DNA from: PFL35 sp041550515
Lineage (GTDB): Archaea; Thermoplasmatota; E2; DHVEG-1
Assembly: GCA_041550515.1 (NCBI GenBank)
Contig: JBFEOQ010000021.1
Span: 1 to 25,268 of the forward strand
DNA: 25,268 nucleotides
Reading direction: 5' to 3'
Shown: one piece after another, positions 21,209 to 25,268 of the stretch
Numbering within the stretch: position 1 is the stretch's first letter
Layout of the letters: each line of letters begins with the position of its first letter
Position numbers and translations under genes: made by a program
Notes under the pieces: model-generated
Seen by the model: the letters and a program-made list of their open reading frames with translations, nothing else
Told to the model about the DNA's origin: nothing
The model's database searches: none

Positions 21209-22954
21209 CTAATAAGAATAGCCACCTATTTTAAGGCTAGGATCACCTAGTAATACAAATTCTTCAAGTGTTAAGAAATCAATCCAAGGATGATTATTCA
21301 GATAATCATTTTGGGCTGATACCAGCATATGTGAAACAGTAACTCCAGGTTCATATGCTTTAAAGAAATGTACATTCATATAACCAGCACCACCATTTGC
21401 ACCATGTACATTCACCATAGTAAAGGCAACTCTTGTAGCACCTATTGTAGCAATTGCTCCACCAACAGGCTTTTTAATTAAATACCAAGCAAAACATGGA
21501 AGTTTAATACCAGCTACATTGAAATCAAGGGTTGCAGTACAACATGCATCAAAGAAAATCACAGGAAATTTATTATTATTAAGCATACCAAATGAATACG
21601 GTGTAAAATATTCGATTCTTTTTTCTTCATTAGGTGGAGAGGTACCAAAACCATATGAATAACCATGTCCAGAATAACTTACAAAACCTGCACCATTAGA
21701 GATTACCTTATTAATATTCATTGGATTATAGTTACCTTTTGAAGTGAATAATTTTATATGTTCAAATTCAGGAATTTGTTCAGATACTTCATCTAATACA
21801 ATTTCCCCTTCATAAAGAGTATCACCAGGGAATGTATCACCACCTATAAAAATAGCATTATTAAACCAATCTTGACCATAGGTTTTTGTCTCATAATTAA
21901 TAATTTTTCCAACAACTGTTTTTAAATCAAATTTATGTGAACAAGGAATTCTTCCAACATTGATATCAGCATAAAGATCCATATTATCTATATTATTACC
22001 ATGTCGATCGTATTCACCAAAAACATCATTATTATTTGAATCCCAACTGCAAAAAGATCCATTATCATCAAAAATATCGGCATAATATAAATCTGTAGGT
22101 AAAATTCCAATACCAAACATGTCAACTTTTGTATATCTAATAGGTAAAGTATCTACATCTCCAACAAGTAATACATATTTTGCATTCCAGCTTTCAATAG
22201 CATCCCTTATGAAATATTTAATCATCTCAGGTTTATCTCTACCCTGATAATTATCATATATTTCCTGGGTTGTCATATATAATGTTCTAACACCATAACT
22301 ATTTTTATGATCAATTAATGGTAAAAGATTATTAGAAAACTTTGATGGAGAAATAATAACTAAATCATATTCATCATTAGTAAAAAATGAATTCGAACTA
22401 TCCTTATATGTTATTTTAATGTTGATTACTTCACTATAATACAAAATATTTTCTTGTGGAGAATATTTAACAGGATAGCATTGAACATATAGATAATTAA
22501 CATGTTCAAGGTCATGTAATCCTGCTCCAATATTAAAAACAAAATCGTTTGGTGGATACAAATCTATACTATTATAAATCTCAGAATCTTTTATAGTTTC
22601 CTCAGTTTTTACTAAATTATCTAACAAAGTAGGTTCAGGAAAAGGTTTTATCTCTCTAGTTAATTTTATTTTTTTAAATTCAGAATAACTAACTTCAACA
22701 GAAGATATTTTTGATCCAAAAGGTAAAATAAAAACTTGATTTATAACAGGGACCATTGGCTCTCCAGGTTTATTAGTTGGAAAAGAAGTTACACTAAGAT
22801 CAACTTTAATATATTGGCCTTCATCTATAATAATAGGTTGAATATTTTTAATAGTTTTTTCAATAGTACCCACATTTTCATATGAGGCATTTACTAAAAA
22901 TCCACTTAAAAATAAAATCATTGCTAAAAGAAATATTAATATTTGTTTTTTCAT
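21209..22954 (-). CDS. Gingipain-family cysteine peptidase (peptidase C25), secreted
   Basis: 581 residues. A signal peptide (MKKQILIFLLAMILFLSGFLVNA) and a propeptide-like beta domain (about 25-190) precede the C25 catalytic domain (about 195-581). The dyad is visible: His430 in SYSGHGYSYGF and Cys471 in FFDACCTATLDF. LLVGDVDTLPIRY, GRIPCS and the closing LLGDPSLKIGGY are also typical. It is a secreted endopeptidase for extracellular protein breakdown or surface-protein maturation. The protein stops five residues into the GGYSY end, with no anchor, PKD module or RFP...QII tail. Start 22954 is chosen at the signal peptide; in-frame ATGs at 22969 and 22999 are alternatives and no strong ribosome site separates them. 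Confidence 0.9.
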   Translation of the reverse strand: MKKQILIFLLAMILFLSGFLVNASYENVGTIEKTIKNIQPIIIDEGQYIKVDLSVTSFPTNKPGEPMVPVINQVFILPFGSKISSVEVSYSEFKKIKLTREIKPFPEPTLLDNLVKTEETIKDSEIYNSIDLYPPNDFVFNIGAGLHDLEHVNYLYVQCYPVKYSPQENILYYSEVINIKITYKDSSNSFFTNDEYDLVIISPSKFSNNLLPLIDHKNSYGVRTLYMTTQEIYDNYQGRDKPEMIKYFIRDAIESWNAKYVLLVGDVDTLPIRYTKVDMFGIGILPTDLYYADIFDDNGSFCSWDSNNNDVFGEYDRHGNNIDNMDLYADINVGRIPCSHKFDLKTVVGKIINYETKTYGQDWFNNAIFIGGDTFPGDTLYEGEIVLDEVSEQIPEFEHIKLFTSKGNYNPMNINKVISNGAGFVSYSGHGYSYGFGTSPPNEEKRIEYFTPYSFGMLNNNKFPVIFFDACCTATLDFNVAGIKLPCFAWYLIKKPVGGAIATIGATRVAFTMVNVHGANGGAGYMNVHFFKAYEPGVTVSHMLVSAQNDYLNNHPWIDFLTLEEFVLLGDPSLKIGGYSY

Positions 22955-22999
22955 TATATTCTGCCCCATATTGACAAAAATATTATGTTTAACATACAT

Positions 23000-23712
23000 T
23001 AATTAATACATATAAACTTTTTTATCATTATATTGATAATATAACTATTTACTTAATAAAAAAATATCTAAAACATATATTTGATGCTGTTCTTTCATAA
23101 TAGCATAAATTAACCTCTAATCTGATTTTTTAGTGTCATTTAAAACTTTCAATTACTTTTTAACAAAATTTTTATTAATTCATCCCCCCCAACTTTTAAA
23201 GGTTTTTTAAAAAATAAACAAGAAAAATCAACCCAAATATTAATATATCAATAATTAATATTTTCTTAAAAATTGAAGGTGGAAAAAAAGAGAGATATTA
23301 CAAAATATTGGATATATAGAAATATCAATAACATTCCAATAATATCCCTCCTGGGAGTAGTAATTTGTACAATAAAAATACTAAATATTTAAAACTAATA
23401 GTACAATATCATAAAATAGAAGATTGTTTAAATGACATTAAATTAAAATATCTAACTTTTTTGGTAACAATTGTCAAACTAGTTTTATATATCACGAATT
23501 TAAAAATTCATATTCGTAAAAAAGGTGGTACAAACGAGGAGTATTATATATATATGAAATTAATTTCGTTTAATTTTAGCAGATTAATAATCATTATATT
23601 TAATATAATTAAATATTATAAAAATTATGAAATAAATTTAAATAGTAGAAATACTATTATTATTCTAAACAAAAAATTAAATTATAATTAAACTAAAAGA
23701 GGTAATGTAAAT
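23000..23712. other. Intergenic region without a convincing gene
   Basis: 713 very AT-rich bases between divergent genes. There is a C run near 23186-23191, a short CTCC-TG-GGAG palindrome at 23348-23357, ATATCAATA repeats (near 23236 and 23320), and the AGAGGT ribosome site of the next gene at 23698-23703. A 108-codon frame from TTG 23365 to 23691 is K/N/I/Y-rich and judged non-coding. Its internal ATG at 23554 has GAGGAG 12 bases upstream, so a 45-residue peptide cannot be fully excluded. Confidence 0.6.
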
Positions 23713-25268
23713 ATGAAAATAAAAATAATATCAATAATCCTGATAGTGATGTTAGCATTATGTAATGCTATAGTCCTATTTGGAATACCTACATATGCTG
23801 AAAATGGTCAATGGTCATGGCCATCAGAATCTGAATGGATTCATACTGAAGATGACCCTAATGAACAAGGCTGTGAAGATTATAAAGATGTAGAAGCATT
23901 CTATTATCATATAAATGATTATTATTTATACCTTAGACTACAGTTTTATAGCAATCCTAATATCACTGAACATGATATGCGGTTAAAATGGTTTATAGAT
24001 ATAGATGATCCTCATAACATGGGATGGACAGGTAATAAAGTTCATGAAGCAGAATATTTACTATTCATTGAAGATTCACCCAAACCTCATGGGGATGGCA
24101 CGGAAGATATCTACTTAATTTATGACAGTGATAATGATGGTTTTATGAATGACGAAACTAAGAACGGTGATGGAAAGGGTTATGAAGAATATCTAATTTC
24201 AGATACAGATATAGCAGGTTTTAGAATAATAGATAACTATTTAGATTTATACATAAGTCAAGAAAATATTAGCAATCCAGTACATCCTTTCTGCACATGG
24301 ACAACTGACCAAGGAGATCCTAATTTAGATTCATCATCAGCACATGATCAATCTGATGCATACTGGAATCCAGATCTAGCAAAAGCAGATGTAAGTATTG
24401 AAAAAATTAGTAATAAAAATCCAGTTTTTACAAATGAATCATTTACATACACCTTAACTGTTGAAAATCATGGTCCACACATTGCATATGGTTATAATAT
24501 TACAGATACACAACCTTCTGGTATAACCTTCGATTCAACAACACCAGAAGCAACTGAGATTAATGGTTTGGAATATCGATGGTATATCCCAATAATTAAC
24601 GTAGGTGAATCATTTGATATAAAAATCAATGTATCTGTAAATGATGGTTTCTATGGAACAATTAACAACACAGCTGAAGCAATTGATACATATGATCCTG
24701 CACCTCAAAACAATAAAGCAACTAATTATACAACTGTCATAAAAATTGTTGGATTAAGCATCGAAAAAACATCTGAGTATGAAGCACCAGCTCATGCTGG
24801 TACCCTTATTGTTTATACTATTAATGTTACAAATCATGGTCCAGATCAAGCAACAAATATCAATATTACCGATACACTACCAGATGGTGTAACATTTAAT
24901 AATGCATCACCTACAGAAGATGAAATCAATGGATTGGAATATATATGGTATATACCTTATCTTGATGCTGGTAAATCAAAAATTATTAAGATAAATGCTA
25001 CTGTTAATGATAGTTTCTATGGAACAATTGTTAATACTGCAACTATTGAAAGTGACTCCTATGATCCATACATTGAGGATAATATAGATGATGATATTAT
25101 AGTAGTTGTACCAGTGGCTGATATCAGTGTTAATAAAACATCTGAGTATGAGGCACCTGCTCATGCTGGTAGTCTGATTGAGTATACTATTAATGTTACA
25201 AATCTTGGCCCTGATAATGTAACAGATATTACTGTTATTGATATTTTACCTGAGGGTGTAACTTTTAA
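23713..25268 (+). CDS. DUF11-repeat surface protein (3' end outside window)
   Basis: The frame is open from ATG 23713 to the window end (518 codons, incomplete). A signal peptide (IISIILIVMLALCNAIVLFG..., cleavage near residue 30) leads to an N-terminal domain (about 35-226). That domain is rich in Trp and Asp (WSWPSESEWIHTEDDPNEQG, FIDIDDPHNMGW, YDSDNDGFMNDE) and looks like an extracellular beta domain with Asp-rich loops that may bind calcium. From residue 227 on come DUF11-type repeats of about 121-123 residues; two are complete and the third is cut. Each has EKTS...YTINVTNHGPD.AT...ITDTLPDGVTF. DUF11 repeats build stalks of cell-surface proteins. AGAGGT at 23698-23703 supports the start. 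Confidence 0.9.
   Translation, partial: MKIKIISIILIVMLALCNAIVLFGIPTYAENGQWSWPSESEWIHTEDDPNEQGCEDYKDVEAFYYHINDYYLYLRLQFYSNPNITEHDMRLKWFIDIDDPHNMGWTGNKVHEAEYLLFIEDSPKPHGDGTEDIYLIYDSDNDGFMNDETKNGDGKGYEEYLISDTDIAGFRIIDNYLDLYISQENISNPVHPFCTWTTDQGDPNLDSSSAHDQSDAYWNPDLAKADVSIEKISNKNPVFTNESFTYTLTVENHGPHIAYGYNITDTQPSGITFDSTTPEATEINGLEYRWYIPIINVGESFDIKINVSVNDGFYGTINNTAEAIDTYDPAPQNNKATNYTTVIKIVGLSIEKTSEYEAPAHAGTLIVYTINVTNHGPDQATNINITDTLPDGVTFNNASPTEDEINGLEYIWYIPYLDAGKSKIIKINATVNDSFYGTIVNTATIESDSYDPYIEDNIDDDIIVVVPVADISVNKTSEYEAPAHAGSLIEYTINVTNLGPDNVTDITVIDILPEGVTF
24391..25268 (+). repeat. Tandem DUF11 repeats, about 363-369 bases per unit
   Basis: Units start at 24391, 24754 and 25123; the last is cut by the window edge. 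Units two and three are the closest, both encoding KTSEYEAPAHAG and YTINVTN with nearly identical DNA. Unit one is more diverged (EKISNKNPVFTNES). The pattern fits array growth by duplication toward the 3' side. Confidence 0.85.

Noticed and set aside
23365..23691. 108-codon frame from a TTG start
   Set aside because: Composition is K/N/I/Y/L noise of AT-rich DNA, with no family resemblance and a rare start codon without a good upstream site. Only the internal ATG at 23554 has a ribosome-like sequence, and that is 12 bases away.
24976..25164. Minus-strand frame at the window end
   Set aside because: Shadow of the DUF11 repeat gene, whose long open frame, signal peptide and repeats are clear.
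1..25268. CRISPR array, insertion sequence or prophage
   Set aside because: No regularly spaced repeats, transposase, integrase or phage structural genes were seen.

Overview
The window is very AT-rich and looks archaeal. The evidence is TATA boxes about 25-50 bases ahead of starts, GGAGGTGAT-type ribosome sites mixed with leaderless-looking genes, frequent TTG/GTG starts, tandem Lrp-type regulators, a compact C2H2 zinc-finger protein, archaeal-style lipoproteins (MKK...LSGC) and a C25 peptidase. The gene content and domain style (PKD-like modules, DUF11 repeats, NosD-like helix, secreted propeller) suggest an uncultured, AT-rich euryarchaeal or Thermoplasmatota-type heterotroph. That lineage is inferred from style; no marker gene is present.

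Layout. 1-2539: the tail end of a large surface protein, then a divergent pair (NosD-like beta-helix protein and transglutaminase-like lipoprotein). 2750-4595: two small zinc-binding proteins and a tandem Lrp-type regulator. 5146-8305: three secreted-protein genes, each with its own upstream region; the first two share a C-terminal tail. 8446-10911: two small operons of zinc-ribbon, lipoprotein and basic proteins, a 51-codon ORF, and a PrxQ/BCP peroxiredoxin. 11020-11145: a truncated inverted peroxiredoxin remnant. 11267-13258: a LolA-like lipoprotein and a thioredoxin-fold/PKD secreted protein with the same tail. 13288-17154: a HEAT-like protein, then divergent radical SAM genes (a SPASM protein and a B12-binding BchE-like protein). 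17404-18396: a second tandem Lrp-type regulator. 18397-19164: a long gap with a GC-rich hairpin island (candidate ncRNA) and a 39-codon ORF. 19165-21042: a DUF2085-like membrane protein facing two zinc-ribbon membrane proteins. 21209-22954: a gingipain-family (C25) peptidase. 23713-end: a DUF11-repeat surface protein cut by the window edge.

Most of the window serves the cell surface: at least eleven products carry a signal peptide or lipobox. The best candidate for something undescribed is a C-terminal tail of about 25-30 residues, ending FP-[IF]-[FM]-x-K-[IL]-L-x-Q-I-I-stop, on three otherwise different secreted proteins (5146-5901, 6051-7664, 12098-13258). It looks like none of the transmembrane-plus-basic archaeosortase tails. 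Two of its carriers, and the neighbouring gene at 7820, also share TTACAT/GTTACA motifs at similar distances upstream. No tRNA, rRNA, CRISPR array or insertion sequence was recognised.
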